From the NCBI GenBank assembly GCA_937974135.1, contig CALJIH010000090.1, forward strand, positions 1 through 23,155: a stretch of 23,155 bases of DNA, written 5' to 3'. This document shows, piece after piece, positions 8,320 to 17,723 of the stretch (position 1 is its first letter; each line of letters opens with the position of its first letter). A program made the position numbers and the translations under genes. The notes below the pieces were generated by a model. The model saw only the letters and a list, made by a program, of their open reading frames with translations, searched no databases and was not told the origin of the DNA. Source of the stretch: an uncultured Cocleimonas sp. Lineage in GTDB: Bacteria > Pseudomonadota > Gammaproteobacteria > Thiotrichales > Thiotrichaceae.

Positions 8320-8868
8320 TTATCCTTTGTCCTCTGATATTTTTTTATTTTTAAGATCACTCTGTTTCAAAGCATTTTCAACTCGTTTTACTATAACATT
8401 TGCTTTTTGCTTGCCTGTAGTTATGACTAAATCAGAAACTTCTTTATAAAAAGGTTCTCTATCTTTTAGTAAACTTTTAAGCGTTTCTAATGGATTTGAG
8501 GTTTGCATAAGTGGTCTTGATTTATCATGGCGAATTCTGGAATATAATAATTCTGCAGTTGTAGATAAATAAATGACTTGGCTGTATTTTTTCATATTCC
8601 TACGATTTTCATCTCTTAAAATACTACCACCACCTGTTGCTAAGACAATATTATCCAATTGACAAAGTTCGCTAATAACCTGAACTTCTCTATTACGAAA
8701 ACCTTCTTCGCCTTCAATTTCAAAAATGGTTGCAATATCAACGCCTGTGCGCTCTTCAATGACTCTATCAGAATCATAGAATTCTTTTTCTAGCCTTTTA
8801 GCTAAATTTCGACCGATTGTGGATTTACCAGCCCCCATCAACCCAACCAAAATAATATTATTACTCAT
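8320..8868 (-). CDS. aroK: Shikimate kinase
   Basis: AroK phosphorylates shikimate with ATP in the fifth step of chorismate synthesis. From the ATG at 8868 it has 182 residues, slightly longer than usual because of a lysine-rich tail (NKKISEDKG). Walker A is GLMGAGKS (9-16), the shikimate-binding aspartate lies in FYDSDRVIEE, GGGS and the lid arginine region SRPLM are present. I rejected an in-frame start at 8904 because the first 12 residues would be foreign to the family. A strong terminator separates it from pilQ upstream, so it probably has its own promoter. Confidence 0.96.
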   Translation of the reverse strand: MSNNIILVGLMGAGKSTIGRNLAKRLEKEFYDSDRVIEERTGVDIATIFEIEGEEGFRNREVQVISELCQLDNIVLATGGGSILRDENRRNMKKYSQVIYLSTTAELLYSRIRHDKSRPLMQTSNPLETLKSLLKDREPFYKEVSDLVITTGKQKANVIVKRVENALKQSDLKNKKISEDKG

Positions 8869-8957
8869 GATGAGCTTTATGCCAGTTGCATTAATAGGAA
8901 TCAAGAGCTAACTCTTATTAATCTAATTTGAATTTATAAATCCTAAATTCTACTCAT

Positions 8958-8985
8958 AAAAAAAGCCGAACTAAGTTCGGCTTTT
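8958..8985 (-). terminator. Intrinsic terminator after pilQ
   Basis: On the minus strand a 10-bp stem with GCCGAA at its core (arms 8961-8970 and 8976-8985, 5-base loop) runs into seven T (complement of 8958-8964). It lies 20 bases after the pilQ stop. It should end most pilMNOPQ transcripts before aroK. Confidence 0.88.
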
Positions 8986-9004
8986 CTAAAGTTTGAAATA
9001 AAAC

Positions 9005-11344
9005 TTATTTCATGATTTTAGGTGTTACGAAAATCAACAATTCACGTTTTTCATCATTATCGACATCGGTTCTAAACAATCTACCTAGTACTGGCACATC
9101 ACCTAAAACAGGTACCTTGTTAACATTAGATTGGTTCACTTCTTCATGAACTCCACCTAAAACAACTGTTTGACCATTTTGCACTAATACTTGCGTGTTT
9201 ACTTCTCGAGTATTAATACTTGGTACTCCAGCGAATACCTCACCAACAGTATCTTGGTTAACTTTCAAGTCCATGATGACATTTTCATCTGGTGTAACTT
9301 GTGGAGTAACTTCAAGACTAAGCACTGCTTTTTTGAATGAAACAGTAGCTGCACCACTTGAACTAGCTTCAAGATATGGAATCTCTACACCTTGTTCAAT
9401 TAATGCTTTCTTCTTATCTGCTGTAACAACACGTGGAGTAGATATGATTTCGCCTTTATTTTCTGCTTGTAATGCAGATAATTCTAGATCAAGTAAGTAA
9501 TCACCACTTAATACCGAGAAAGCAAATCTTCCAGCTTGATTATTAATTACTGGCATATTTACATTTAATCGATCATTAATTGATGGTATACCCACCGCGC
9601 CTGTGCCGCTATTAATGTCGTTTAACATCGAATTTGTACTAGCGATACCACCTGATGTAGCTGCACGTTTACCAAATGCTGTCACACCAAATCGGGCACC
9701 TAACTCTTTACTAAACTCATCTGTAGCAATAACAATTCTTGATTCAACTGAAACTTGTCTTACTGGAACATCTAAGCTCTCAATTAAATTGCGAATTTCA
9801 GCAACACGTGATGGTGTTTCACGAACAATGAAAGTATTTGTACGTGCATCAACTGAAGCATGACCTCTAGGAGAGATTGCAGAGTTTTCGCCACCCGCAT
9901 CAGATTGAATAAGCTCCAACATATCCACCGCTTTTGCATAATTCACTGGAATATATTCAGTAATTAATGGCTCTAAAGCTTGCTTACGTTTGTATGCTTG
10001 CAAATCGCGCTGCTCTTTAGCTTCTAACTCAGTCGCTTTTGCAACCCAGATAACGTTTCCATTAGCTCGCATCGCAAGTCCTTTAGATTCGAGTACGATA
10101 TCTAAAGCTTGATCCCATGGTACATCTTTAAGACGTAAAGTAATGTTACCAGTTACGCTATCACTGACGACAATATTCTTGTCTGTAAAGTCCGCCAATA
10201 ATTGAAGAACAGAGCGAACTTCAATGTCTTGGAAGTTCAATGATAATTTCTTACCTTTGTAAACTTTCTTCTTTTTCACTAAAGGATTAACATTCTTCTT
10301 TGGTTTAACCTTTTTAAGGTTAATCATGAAGTCTCTACCACTACGACTCGTATTAAAATCAAAAGCAGAGTTTGCACTTAACTTAATTTGTACATCTCTA
10401 CCGCTTCTAGCAATATCTATGTATGAAGCAGGTGTAGCAAAGTCAATCACATCAATTCGTTTCTTTGGTTGTCTAGCTTTAACATTTTTTAAAGTTAAAA
10501 CAACACTGTTACCAAATTTACGTGATTCAACCTCAGTATTAGGATGTGGCAACTTAATTGTTGCACGTCCGCCGCCATTCGCTGTTCTTTGAAAATCAAC
10601 ATTACCCAACATGCTAGCATGATGTGTTACTTTTCTTGGAGCAGGTCTAGGAATTGCTCTTTGAGCAGCTGTAACTTTTGGTCTAGCTACATAGTTGCTT
10701 GCAACGGCTTGTTGCTTAACGCTTTTTGTTTTTACCACAGGGCCAGAAGCTCTATTAGCAATTGCAGCTTTTCGTCTAGCATTTGCAGCTAATTGTTGTT
10801 GCTCGGCTTTTTTACGTGCTTGGTTACGTAATACCGCAGCGCGCTTTTGTTCTAATGCTCTTTGTTGCGCTGCAACTTGGCGTGCTTGAGCTTGAGCCCT
10901 TGCTTGTGCTTGTGCTGTAGAGTTTTGCTGAACTACAGGTCGTTGAGCTATATTTTGATTATCATCAAATGTTAGTACAACATCGTTACCTTGTAAGCTA
11001 GTTGTATATTTAGTTAGCTTATTCAATGAAACCATTACACGAAGTTTATCAGCGGCTCCAGCAACTCTCACAGCCTTTACAGACTTTGAATTGAGTTTTT
11101 TACTGCGCTGACTCATTCCTCTAACTGCATCTGGAAAATCTAAAACAATACTTGCAGGTTGTTTCATAATAAAGCTTTGTGGAATACCAACTTTACTATC
11201 AAATTGTAAGCGTAAGGTTGATTTACCTGATGCTTGAACTGCTGAATCAACACTTTGTAATCGCGCTGCGGCATAGCTGCTTCCAGTTGCGAGCAATAGT
11301 GCTGGTAAACTTAAGCCCAACAATGTGCGTGTAATAATTTTCAT
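9005..11344 (-). CDS. pilQ: Type IV pilus secretin PilQ
   Basis: PilQ forms the outer-membrane channel through which the type IV pilus passes. The protein has 779 residues. It starts with a signal peptide (MKIITRTLLGLSLPALLLA, cleavage near SYAAA). A first AMIN domain (about 30-130) follows, then a Q/A/R-rich linker (about 140-235), a second AMIN domain (about 240-345), an STN domain (FQDIEVRSVLQLLADFT, about 370-430), and an N1/secretin_N domain (about 460-530). The secretin core runs to the end, with VPVLGDVPVLGRLF as its signature. AMIN domains bind peptidoglycan in this family. The low-complexity linker is strongly enriched in Gln, Ala and Arg. It lies 53 bp after pilP and is last in pilMNOPQ before a strong terminator. 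Confidence 0.97.
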   Translation of the reverse strand: MKIITRTLLGLSLPALLLATGSSYAAARLQSVDSAVQASGKSTLRLQFDSKVGIPQSFIMKQPASIVLDFPDAVRGMSQRSKKLNSKSVKAVRVAGAADKLRVMVSLNKLTKYTTSLQGNDVVLTFDDNQNIAQRPVVQQNSTAQAQARAQAQARQVAAQQRALEQKRAAVLRNQARKKAEQQQLAANARRKAAIANRASGPVVKTKSVKQQAVASNYVARPKVTAAQRAIPRPAPRKVTHHASMLGNVDFQRTANGGGRATIKLPHPNTEVESRKFGNSVVLTLKNVKARQPKKRIDVIDFATPASYIDIARSGRDVQIKLSANSAFDFNTSRSGRDFMINLKKVKPKKNVNPLVKKKKVYKGKKLSLNFQDIEVRSVLQLLADFTDKNIVVSDSVTGNITLRLKDVPWDQALDIVLESKGLAMRANGNVIWVAKATELEAKEQRDLQAYKRKQALEPLITEYIPVNYAKAVDMLELIQSDAGGENSAISPRGHASVDARTNTFIVRETPSRVAEIRNLIESLDVPVRQVSVESRIVIATDEFSKELGARFGVTAFGKRAATSGGIASTNSMLNDINSGTGAVGIPSINDRLNVNMPVINNQAGRFAFSVLSGDYLLDLELSALQAENKGEIISTPRVVTADKKKALIEQGVEIPYLEASSSGAATVSFKKAVLSLEVTPQVTPDENVIMDLKVNQDTVGEVFAGVPSINTREVNTQVLVQNGQTVVLGGVHEEVNQSNVNKVPVLGDVPVLGRLFRTDVDNDEKRELLIFVTPKIMK

Positions 11345-11397
11345 TTTAGATAACCCGTTCGTTAAATTTTATTTTTATTTTGTTTTAAGTTAATTTT

Positions 11398-11958
11398 TTA
11401 TTCTTGGTTAAGAGTGATTGATATCTCTCTTTCTTCGTATCCACCTAAGCCATTTGATACTGTTTCTAACATATCCATCTTTACATCAGAGATATTGATA
11501 ATCTTTCCATAATTTTGACCCAGATAGTTTCCTGGTTTTACTGTTTGTACTGCTCCTTCAGGAATTTTAACTAAGGCCCAAAGCGTTTTATCTTTTTCGA
11601 CAGTACCAACCATTCGTAAACTATCAAGAGGAAAACCCTCTAAAAATTCAGGTACTCTCGTTGTATCGATATTAATTCCATTATCAACAACTTGTTCTCT
11701 TACAGTACTCGGTGCCAACATCGCTGCATCAAAAGGATCTTTCTCATGCTGTGGATAAACATACCTTAAGTAAGGTTTTACTTCGGGAATTGGATCTATC
11801 GGTGCAGCTGGCTTACCTCTTTGTTCAGAAAAATACTGGTCTAAATCACTTATATCTCCATTACAACCTGATAAAAGTAATGCACCAGCAAAAGATGAGA
11901 TACCTATTATTTTTTTAACTGAAATATATTGTTTTTTATTATTATTTAAATCAATCAT
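11398..11958 (-). CDS. pilP: Type IV pilus assembly lipoprotein PilP
   Basis: PilP is an inner-membrane lipoprotein that links the PilN/PilO complex to the secretin PilQ. The 186-residue protein has a lipobox LLLSGC with lipidated C32, a proline-rich linker (AAPIDPIPEVKP), and the conserved start of the beta domain (DPFDAAM, then RMVGTV and WALVKIPEG). The N-terminus before the hydrophobic segment is unusually polar (DLNNNKKQ). The ATG overlaps the pilO stop by four bases (ATGA), indicating translational coupling. Confidence 0.95.
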   Translation of the reverse strand: MIDLNNNKKQYISVKKIIGISSFAGALLLSGCNGDISDLDQYFSEQRGKPAAPIDPIPEVKPYLRYVYPQHEKDPFDAAMLAPSTVREQVVDNGINIDTTRVPEFLEGFPLDSLRMVGTVEKDKTLWALVKIPEGAVQTVKPGNYLGQNYGKIINISDVKMDMLETVSNGLGGYEEREISITLNQE

Positions 11959-12608
11959 CCGTTACCTTCCTCATCAACTTCATCTTCGCTTAAGTAACGA
12001 TATGTTTTTATCGTAGCTTTCAAAGAAAGACGCGAATCAGTTTGTTCATTGTTACTTCTCTTTACCTTCTTAGGATCTTTTTTAATTTCAGCATGTTTTA
12101 ACTGAATATCATTAATCGTTACAATTCTAGGTAAAGCAGATAGATCACTAACAAAACCTGCAAGTTCTGCATATGTACCCTTCGCTTCAATTTTGATAGG
12201 CTTTTCTGCAAAAAATTCCTTAGAAATCTCATCTTCTGGCTGAAATAATTCAATCTCTAAACCATTACTCAAACCTTTTTCAGAAATATCTAGAATTAAC
12301 CCAGGAATTTCAGTATCACTTGGTAGTTGATCTTTTAAGGCACCAAAAGAAATCTGCATTTCTTCAAGTTGAGCTTTGTAAGCTGGTAATTGATTTGCTC
12401 GTGCTTGTTTTTTCTCATAAGCAACACGTTTATCTTTTTCTTGTGCTTGAACCGTTTCTAAAGCTGCTCTTTGATCAAGAATGACAAGCTTATAACCTGC
12501 AAATACTGCTGCACAAAAAACGATAACAACAGCAGCAATTTTTATGGGCAGTGAAACACTAGCCGGATCACTTAAAAGATTATTAATTTCTGATGTATCA
12601 AATGCCAT
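11955..12608 (-). CDS. pilO: Type IV pilus inner-membrane protein PilO
   Basis: PilO pairs with PilN in the inner membrane to align the pilus machine. It has 217 residues, with a short cytoplasmic tail, one membrane segment (about 21-40), a coiled coil (about 45-80) and a periplasmic ferredoxin-like domain (PGLILDISEKGLSNGLEIELFQP onward in the family pattern). I chose the ATG at 12608, which has AGGAG seven bases upstream, over an in-frame GTG at 12629. The gene overlaps the end of pilN by 11 bp and the start of pilP by 4 bp. Confidence 0.95.
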   Translation of the reverse strand: MAFDTSEINNLLSDPASVSLPIKIAAVVIVFCAAVFAGYKLVILDQRAALETVQAQEKDKRVAYEKKQARANQLPAYKAQLEEMQISFGALKDQLPSDTEIPGLILDISEKGLSNGLEIELFQPEDEISKEFFAEKPIKIEAKGTYAELAGFVSDLSALPRIVTINDIQLKHAEIKKDPKKVKRSNNEQTDSRLSLKATIKTYRYLSEDEVDEEGNG

Positions 12609-13176
12609 CTTCGCTCTCCTTGTCTTCACCTTGTGTTAGTAATTGAGTTACATTAAGTTTGAATGATCTGAGACGACTAGCGTCATCCTTAGGATCAACT
12701 TTAATCGTGTTAAGATCAGATGAGCTTAACCAAGGAGATGAATTTAATCTATTCATGTAACTTGATACACGAGCACTAGATTCCGCTTTTCCTTCTAACT
12801 TAATTTTATTATTTTCTTGTATTAATTCAGTAAGATAGAGACCCTTAGGTAATGCATTAACCATTTCATCAAAAAGATGAACAATACCAGGTCGGGTAGA
12901 TTGTAATTTTTCAATTACGCTAATTCTATCTAGCAAAGCTTTTTTATTAGCATCGAGTGTTTTAATTTCGACTAAGGTTTTATCAAGACGCTTAATTTCA
13001 GATTGTATATACGCATTACGTTGTTCTTGATAAGAAATGCGTCCTTCCATATAAGTGTATCCAGCACCAACTGCCAAAACACCCAGAGCTACTGCTCCAA
13101 CTACTGACATAACGAATTGCTGCTGACTTTTCTTTCGAGCAGCTTCACGCCATGGTAATAAATTTATACCCGCCAT
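12598..13176 (-). CDS. pilN: Type IV pilus inner-membrane protein PilN
   Basis: PilN has 192 residues and carries the conserved N-terminal motif INLLPWR (residues 4-10), which binds the cytoplasmic groove of PilM. One membrane segment (about 22-43), a coiled coil and a periplasmic domain follow (GLYLTEL, then WLSSSDL). The start codon shares one base with the pilM stop (TAATG), which couples the two genes. It completes the PilM-PilN-PilO-PilP alignment complex. Confidence 0.95.
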   Translation of the reverse strand: MAGINLLPWREAARKKSQQQFVMSVVGAVALGVLAVGAGYTYMEGRISYQEQRNAYIQSEIKRLDKTLVEIKTLDANKKALLDRISVIEKLQSTRPGIVHLFDEMVNALPKGLYLTELIQENNKIKLEGKAESSARVSSYMNRLNSSPWLSSSDLNTIKVDPKDDASRLRSFKLNVTQLLTQGEDKESEDGI

Positions 13177-14228
13177 TATTCTACTCCTCTTAAAGCTAAT
13201 CCAGCTGGAACAAGCATTGCTGGGATATCACTCGTAAATCGAGCTGGGTTTACTTTAGAATGTAAAACCACATTCGCAAAAGGGTTAGCTAGTGCTGTAG
13301 GAATACCAACAAGTTCTTGTATTTGTTCATCGATTCCAGGAATACTTGCACAACCACCTGATAATAATACTTTGTCAACTTTTTCATTTTGTGTTGATGC
13401 ATAATAAAACTGTAAGAAACGTTGTACTTGTCTTACCATATTTTCTCTAAATGGATCGAGTACTTCAGAAACATAGCCTTCAGGAAGGTTTCCGTTTTTC
13501 TTTGCCAACCCTGATTCTGCATAAGACAAACCATATCTTTGTGAAATTTCTTCAGTAAGCTGTCTTCCACCAAATACTTGTTCTCTTGAGAAAACGACTT
13601 TGCCATTTTCAAAAACGTTGATACCCGTCATTGAAGCACCAAAATCGACTGCTGCAACAACATCATGTTTTTCTAGATCGTTAATCATTGTTTTAAACAA
13701 TAATTCAACAGCATTAGATTCGAGATCAACTATTTCAACATGAAGACCTGCCATTTCAGCAGCGGCTAGTCTAACTTCAACATTCTCAGTTCTAGTTCCT
13801 GCAATAAGAACATCGACCATTTCTGAAGAAGTTTCTGAAGGACCTAGTACTTGGAAGTCAAAATTAACTTCATCCATAGGATATGGAATGTATTGTTCAG
13901 CTTCTAATGATATTTGAGCTTCTAATTCGGCTGCAGGTATTGAAGCAGGGATAGAAATTATCTTATTGATAGCCATTGAAGATGGAATACCTAAGGCACA
14001 TCTTCGGCTCTTTGTACGACTATTCTTTACTGCTTGCTTAATCGCCTCACCAACTTTTTCAGCTTCATTAATATCTCTTTCGCTGGTTACACCATCCGGT
14101 AGACCTGTAACAGCATAGCTGTCAACTCTATAGTCGCTTCCTTTGCGTGAAAGCTCTAGGAGCTTTACTGCGGAGGAGCTTATATCAATACCTAAGAGGT
14201 TGCCGCTTTTCTTTGAGAAGGAAAACAC
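13176..14228 (-). CDS. pilM: Type IV pilus actin-like ATPase PilM
   Basis: PilM is a cytoplasmic actin/FtsA-like protein that binds ATP and the PilN tail. It has 350 residues, the usual length. Nucleotide-site motifs include LLGIDISSSAVKLLEL near the start, AVDFGASMTGINVF in the middle and LLSGGCASIPGIDE near the end. The start is a GTG at 14228 with AAGGA about ten bases upstream. It is the first gene of pilMNOPQ and diverges from mrcA across a 308-bp gap. Type IV pili drive twitching, adhesion and often DNA uptake; which applies here cannot be told from these five genes. Confidence 0.96.
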   Translation of the reverse strand: MFSFSKKSGNLLGIDISSSAVKLLELSRKGSDYRVDSYAVTGLPDGVTSERDINEAEKVGEAIKQAVKNSRTKSRRCALGIPSSMAINKIISIPASIPAAELEAQISLEAEQYIPYPMDEVNFDFQVLGPSETSSEMVDVLIAGTRTENVEVRLAAAEMAGLHVEIVDLESNAVELLFKTMINDLEKHDVVAAVDFGASMTGINVFENGKVVFSREQVFGGRQLTEEISQRYGLSYAESGLAKKNGNLPEGYVSEVLDPFRENMVRQVQRFLQFYYASTQNEKVDKVLLSGGCASIPGIDEQIQELVGIPTALANPFANVVLHSKVNPARFTSDIPAMLVPAGLALRGVE

Positions 14229-14536
14229 AGAATATATCCTTTTTTGTTATTATTAATTTAGTTGATAACCCTTTGAAGGGTTTTATTTTTAGTTCTTATG
14301 GTATTAATACTAACCTTGATTTTTAAAATAGTCTAGCGTATTCACCATGTATGGCGCATACTTTGGACGGACGGTATAATAGGGTTTGTGTTCAATTTAA
14401 GTAGATTAACAACCAAAAATCACTTTTATTTTAGATAATAACGTCGTTTCATTTGGCTCAAAACTATTCTAATTGTTACACTTATATTCTTTATTTGTGA
14501 ATTAAGGTTTATTCAAAAATTACTTTTTAACTCAAT
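14229..14536. promoter_or_regulatory. pilM/mrcA divergent intergenic region
   Basis: This 308-bp gap must hold the promoters of both the pil operon and mrcA. I see no ORF, RNA gene or copy of the dispersed repeat in it. A small palindrome, AACCCT-TTGA-AGGGTT at 14267-14282, lies in the presumed pilM leader and could be an operator or weak hairpin. A TATAAT at 14375-14380 on the plus strand lacks a convincing -35 element. No promoter can be fixed with confidence. Confidence 0.5.
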
Positions 14537-17113
14537 ATGGCACTAATTCATTACATAGTAAAAAACCTATTTTCACCGTTATTTTATGCAGCAATTTTAG
14601 GCATTGCTATTGTTACAGCAGTGTACTTTTATTACCTCCCCCAGATACCTTCTGTTGCTGAGCTACGCAACACTCAGCTTAATCTTCCTTTAAGAGTTTA
14701 TAGTAAAGATGATCAACTCATCGCAGAGTTTGGCGAATACCGCAGACGTCCAATTACTTATGATGAAGTACCCGACGATTTAAGAAATGCCTTTATCGCA
14801 ATTGAAGACTCGAGATTTTATGATCATAAGGGTATTGATTTTCGAGGTATTGCGCGGGCAATAGTCTCTGCTTTTAAAAGCGGAAGAGTCACTCAAGGTG
14901 CAAGTACTATTACGATGCAAGTGGCGAGGAACTTTTTTCTTAACAACGATAGAACTTTAGACAGAAAACTACGTGAGGCAATACTAGCTCTTAGAATTGA
15001 AGATGAATTAGACAAAGAAGAAATACTCGAACTCTACTTAAATAAGATATTTTTAGGAAAGAGATCGTATGGAGTAGGTTCAGCTGCAGAAATTTACTAT
15101 GGTAAAAAAATGGAGGACTTAACCTTAGCGCAAAGTGCAATGATTGCTGGGTTACCAAAAGCTCCATCGAAATATAATCCCATAAAAAACCCTAAACGAG
15201 CAAAAATTAGACGTGATTACATTCTCAAACGTATGTTTGAATTAGACTATATTACAGAATCTGCTTATCAAACTGCTTTAGATGAAAGCTTAAGTGCCAC
15301 CATTCATAATGTTGAAAGTGAGACTTATGCGCCATACATGGCAGAAATGGCTAGAACCGATGCAATCAAACGTTTTGGTGAAGAAAATATTTATAAGCTA
15401 GGTTTAAAGATATACACCACTTTAGATAGTGCAGAGCAAGAAAATGCTATCTCTACCTTAAGAAATAATCTTTTAAAATATACTAAACGTCACGGTTATC
15501 GTGGCCCTGAAGATCAAATATCACTAGACTCATTCAAAAGTGCTTCGGCCAGACAAACAAAGTTAAAAGAATATAAAACATACGCAAGGCTATTTCCTGC
15601 AGTCGTAACCAGTGTCTCTAATAAAGAAGCAATCTTAGAGGTGTACCAAGAAAGCAAACCAGTCAAACTAAATATCACTCAAATGAGTTGGGCTAGAAAA
15701 TATATATCTGAAAATAAACGAGGGAAAAAACCTAAGAAAGCTAACGCAGTTTTAAATGTTGGCGATATTGTCCGAGTAGAAAAAGATGACAAGGGCATTT
15801 GGAATCTATCACAACTACCGAAGGTTTCTGGTGCATTAGTTTCGATGAATCCTAAAAATGGAGCAATTGAAGCTATCGCAGGAGGTTTTGATTTTACCTA
15901 CAGTAAATTTAATCGAGCGCTCCAAGCCAAACGTCAACCAGGCTCAAGTTTTAAACCCTTTATTTATGCCGCTGCTTTGGAAAAAGGTTTATCCCCTGCT
16001 ACGACCATTGAAGATAAAGCATTAGAACTGGAAAACAGTACTTGGGAGCCAAAAAATTACGGTCATGAAGAAGGTGGTCCAACTCGCTTAAGAGAAGCTC
16101 TTGCAAAATCAAAAAATCTTGTCTCGATTAGACTGTTACAAGAAATAGGATTGGGCTATGCCATGCAATACGCAAAAAGATTTGGTTTCAAAAAGCGTGC
16201 TTTACCTGCGGACTTAACTTTATCACTTGGAACTGGTTCAACGACTCCTTTAGAAATAGCTACAGCGTATTCAAGCTTTGCGAACGGAGGCTACAAAGTA
16301 GAAAGCCACTTTATCCGAAAAATTATGGATAAAAACGATAATGTGATTTTCGAAGCTGACCCAATTACAGTCTGTCCATCTTGTTTGTCTAACAAACAAA
16401 ATAGCGAAGGAAATTTTGTTAGCCACCCTGCAAAAAGAATTATGACTCCACAAGTGCATTATCAAATCACTAGCATGTTACAAAGCGTAGCTCAAAGTGG
16501 CACAGCGGCTAAAACCAATAGATTGAAACGTTCTGATCTAGCAGGTAAAACAGGTACTACTGATGATCAAAAAGATGCATGGTTCGCAGGTTTTACTCCT
16601 GAAAAAGTAGCCACAGTTTGGGTAGGGTTTGATCAAATTGCACCTTTAGGTAAAAAAGAAACCGCAGCTGGAGCGGCACTCCCTATCTGGATGGATTTTA
16701 TGAAAACAGCGCTTGAAGGAACTAAACAAAAAGGTTGGAAAGTTCCACGAGGCCTGATTGATGTGCAACTAGATTCAGAGACTGGAATGCCTCCCAATGA
16801 ATATACACTTGAAACTATCGTTGAAAAGTTAACTCCGGATCAAATACCAACAGAAGAAGAAATTCTTGCTTACATGGCAAAATATAGAGATGATTTAATT
16901 GAACAACAAGAACTAAAGCAACTTGAGAATTTAGAAGGCCTGGATGAAGTAACACGTCAAAGACAGCTGGATCGCATTAGACGAGAAGCAGCACAACGCG
17001 AAGAGAATGCAAGACGTCGTGAACAAGCGAGACAAAGAGAAGTTGAACGTTTGCGCAATCTTGGTATTGAACCACCCGCTTCCTTATTACCGCCACAAGC
17101 ACAAGCAAACTAG
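14537..17113 (+). CDS. mrcA: Penicillin-binding protein 1A (class A, bifunctional)
   Basis: This enzyme polymerises glycan strands and cross-links peptides in the periplasm. It has 858 residues. After a membrane anchor (about 14-34) comes the GT51 transglycosylase with catalytic E90 in IEDSRFYDHKG and the GASTITMQVARN block. An OB-like insert typical of PBP1A lies between the domains. The transpeptidase has S470-S-F-K473, S525-K-N527 and KTGTT at 671-675, so all three motifs are intact. The last 60 residues are rich in Arg, Gln and Glu and likely helical, followed by a proline-rich end. The ATG at 14537 has no strong ribosome site. It diverges from pilM, as ponA does in many gammaproteobacteria. 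Confidence 0.97.
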   Translation: MALIHYIVKNLFSPLFYAAILGIAIVTAVYFYYLPQIPSVAELRNTQLNLPLRVYSKDDQLIAEFGEYRRRPITYDEVPDDLRNAFIAIEDSRFYDHKGIDFRGIARAIVSAFKSGRVTQGASTITMQVARNFFLNNDRTLDRKLREAILALRIEDELDKEEILELYLNKIFLGKRSYGVGSAAEIYYGKKMEDLTLAQSAMIAGLPKAPSKYNPIKNPKRAKIRRDYILKRMFELDYITESAYQTALDESLSATIHNVESETYAPYMAEMARTDAIKRFGEENIYKLGLKIYTTLDSAEQENAISTLRNNLLKYTKRHGYRGPEDQISLDSFKSASARQTKLKEYKTYARLFPAVVTSVSNKEAILEVYQESKPVKLNITQMSWARKYISENKRGKKPKKANAVLNVGDIVRVEKDDKGIWNLSQLPKVSGALVSMNPKNGAIEAIAGGFDFTYSKFNRALQAKRQPGSSFKPFIYAAALEKGLSPATTIEDKALELENSTWEPKNYGHEEGGPTRLREALAKSKNLVSIRLLQEIGLGYAMQYAKRFGFKKRALPADLTLSLGTGSTTPLEIATAYSSFANGGYKVESHFIRKIMDKNDNVIFEADPITVCPSCLSNKQNSEGNFVSHPAKRIMTPQVHYQITSMLQSVAQSGTAAKTNRLKRSDLAGKTGTTDDQKDAWFAGFTPEKVATVWVGFDQIAPLGKKETAAGAALPIWMDFMKTALEGTKQKGWKVPRGLIDVQLDSETGMPPNEYTLETIVEKLTPDQIPTEEEILAYMAKYRDDLIEQQELKQLENLEGLDEVTRQRQLDRIRREAAQREENARRREQARQREVERLRNLGIEPPASLLPPQAQAN

Positions 17114-17123
17114 TAAATAGACT

Positions 17124-17145
17124 AAAAAGACACCCCCCTACTTTT
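17124..17145 (+). repeat. Dispersed intergenic repeat, copy 5
   Basis: This copy matches the 23-bp unit except that the final A is replaced by G. It lies 10 bp after the mrcA stop and 20 bp before the lspA stop, between convergent genes, without an opposing arm. Confidence 0.88.
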
Positions 17146-17165
17146 GGGCAATTTTGGCAATATCA

Positions 17166-17723
17166 TCAAGAGTCATCACTGATAAAAAAACTGCCAACAA
17201 CCAATATCACTGCACCAATATTTATCGCTATGTCAGCCACATTGAAGGTTGCAAAATGATGAAGTCCGTCATGCCATTTACTTAAAAAGAAAACATCCCA
17301 ATCAGCATACACATCAATAAAGTCGATAACCCGTCCGTATAAGACACGATCGATTAAATTACCAATCGCCCCTCCTAATACTAATGACAAGCTAATTGCA
17401 GTCCATTTTTCCTTTTGTTTAAGTTTTGACATCCAAATCAAAATAACAATACTCACAACTGCTGCCAATATTGTAAAAAACCAACGTTGCCAACCACCTT
17501 GGTCACCCAAAAAGCTGAATGCTGCTCCATAGTTATAGGCAAGGGTAAAATTCAAGTGAGGCATAACCGGAATTGAATGACCACCTTCAGAGAGCAAATC
17601 AAGACTACTCTCAGCTGACCATTTAGTTATCTGATCAATGAGGATAATGACAAATGTTAACCACAGCCATTTTAAAGGTGAACTCGGAATTACCCCATCT
17701 TCATCCGCAGTAGCTTTAGGCAT
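17166..17723 (-). CDS. lspA: Lipoprotein signal peptidase
   Basis: LspA is the inner-membrane aspartyl peptidase that cleaves prolipoprotein signal peptides. It has 185 residues and four membrane segments. Family motifs are ILIDQITKW (D30), NYGAAFSFL, and GNLIDRVLYGRVIDFID with catalytic D134. FNVADIAIN carries catalytic D164. The loop between D134 and D164 (VYADWDVFFLSKWHDGLHH) is about ten residues longer than in E. coli as I recall it. I chose the ATG at 17723, which overlaps the ileS stop by eight bases with GAGG upstream; a start at 17744 would add seven residues. PilP in this window is one of its expected substrates. Confidence 0.95.
   Translation of the reverse strand: MPKATADEDGVIPSSPLKWLWLTFVIILIDQITKWSAESSLDLLSEGGHSIPVMPHLNFTLAYNYGAAFSFLGDQGGWQRWFFTILAAVVSIVILIWMSKLKQKEKWTAISLSLVLGGAIGNLIDRVLYGRVIDFIDVYADWDVFFLSKWHDGLHHFATFNVADIAINIGAVILVVGSFFISDDS

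Noticed and set aside
9195..10889. Plus-strand open frames opposite pilQ as genes
   Set aside because: They are antisense to an intact secretin gene, lack ribosome sites and encode Ser/Cys/Leu-rich sequences typical of reversed coding DNA.
14267..14282. Intrinsic terminator at the small palindrome
   Set aside because: The stem is only six base pairs and no plus-strand gene ends here; on the minus strand it would lie in the pilM leader without a T-tract.
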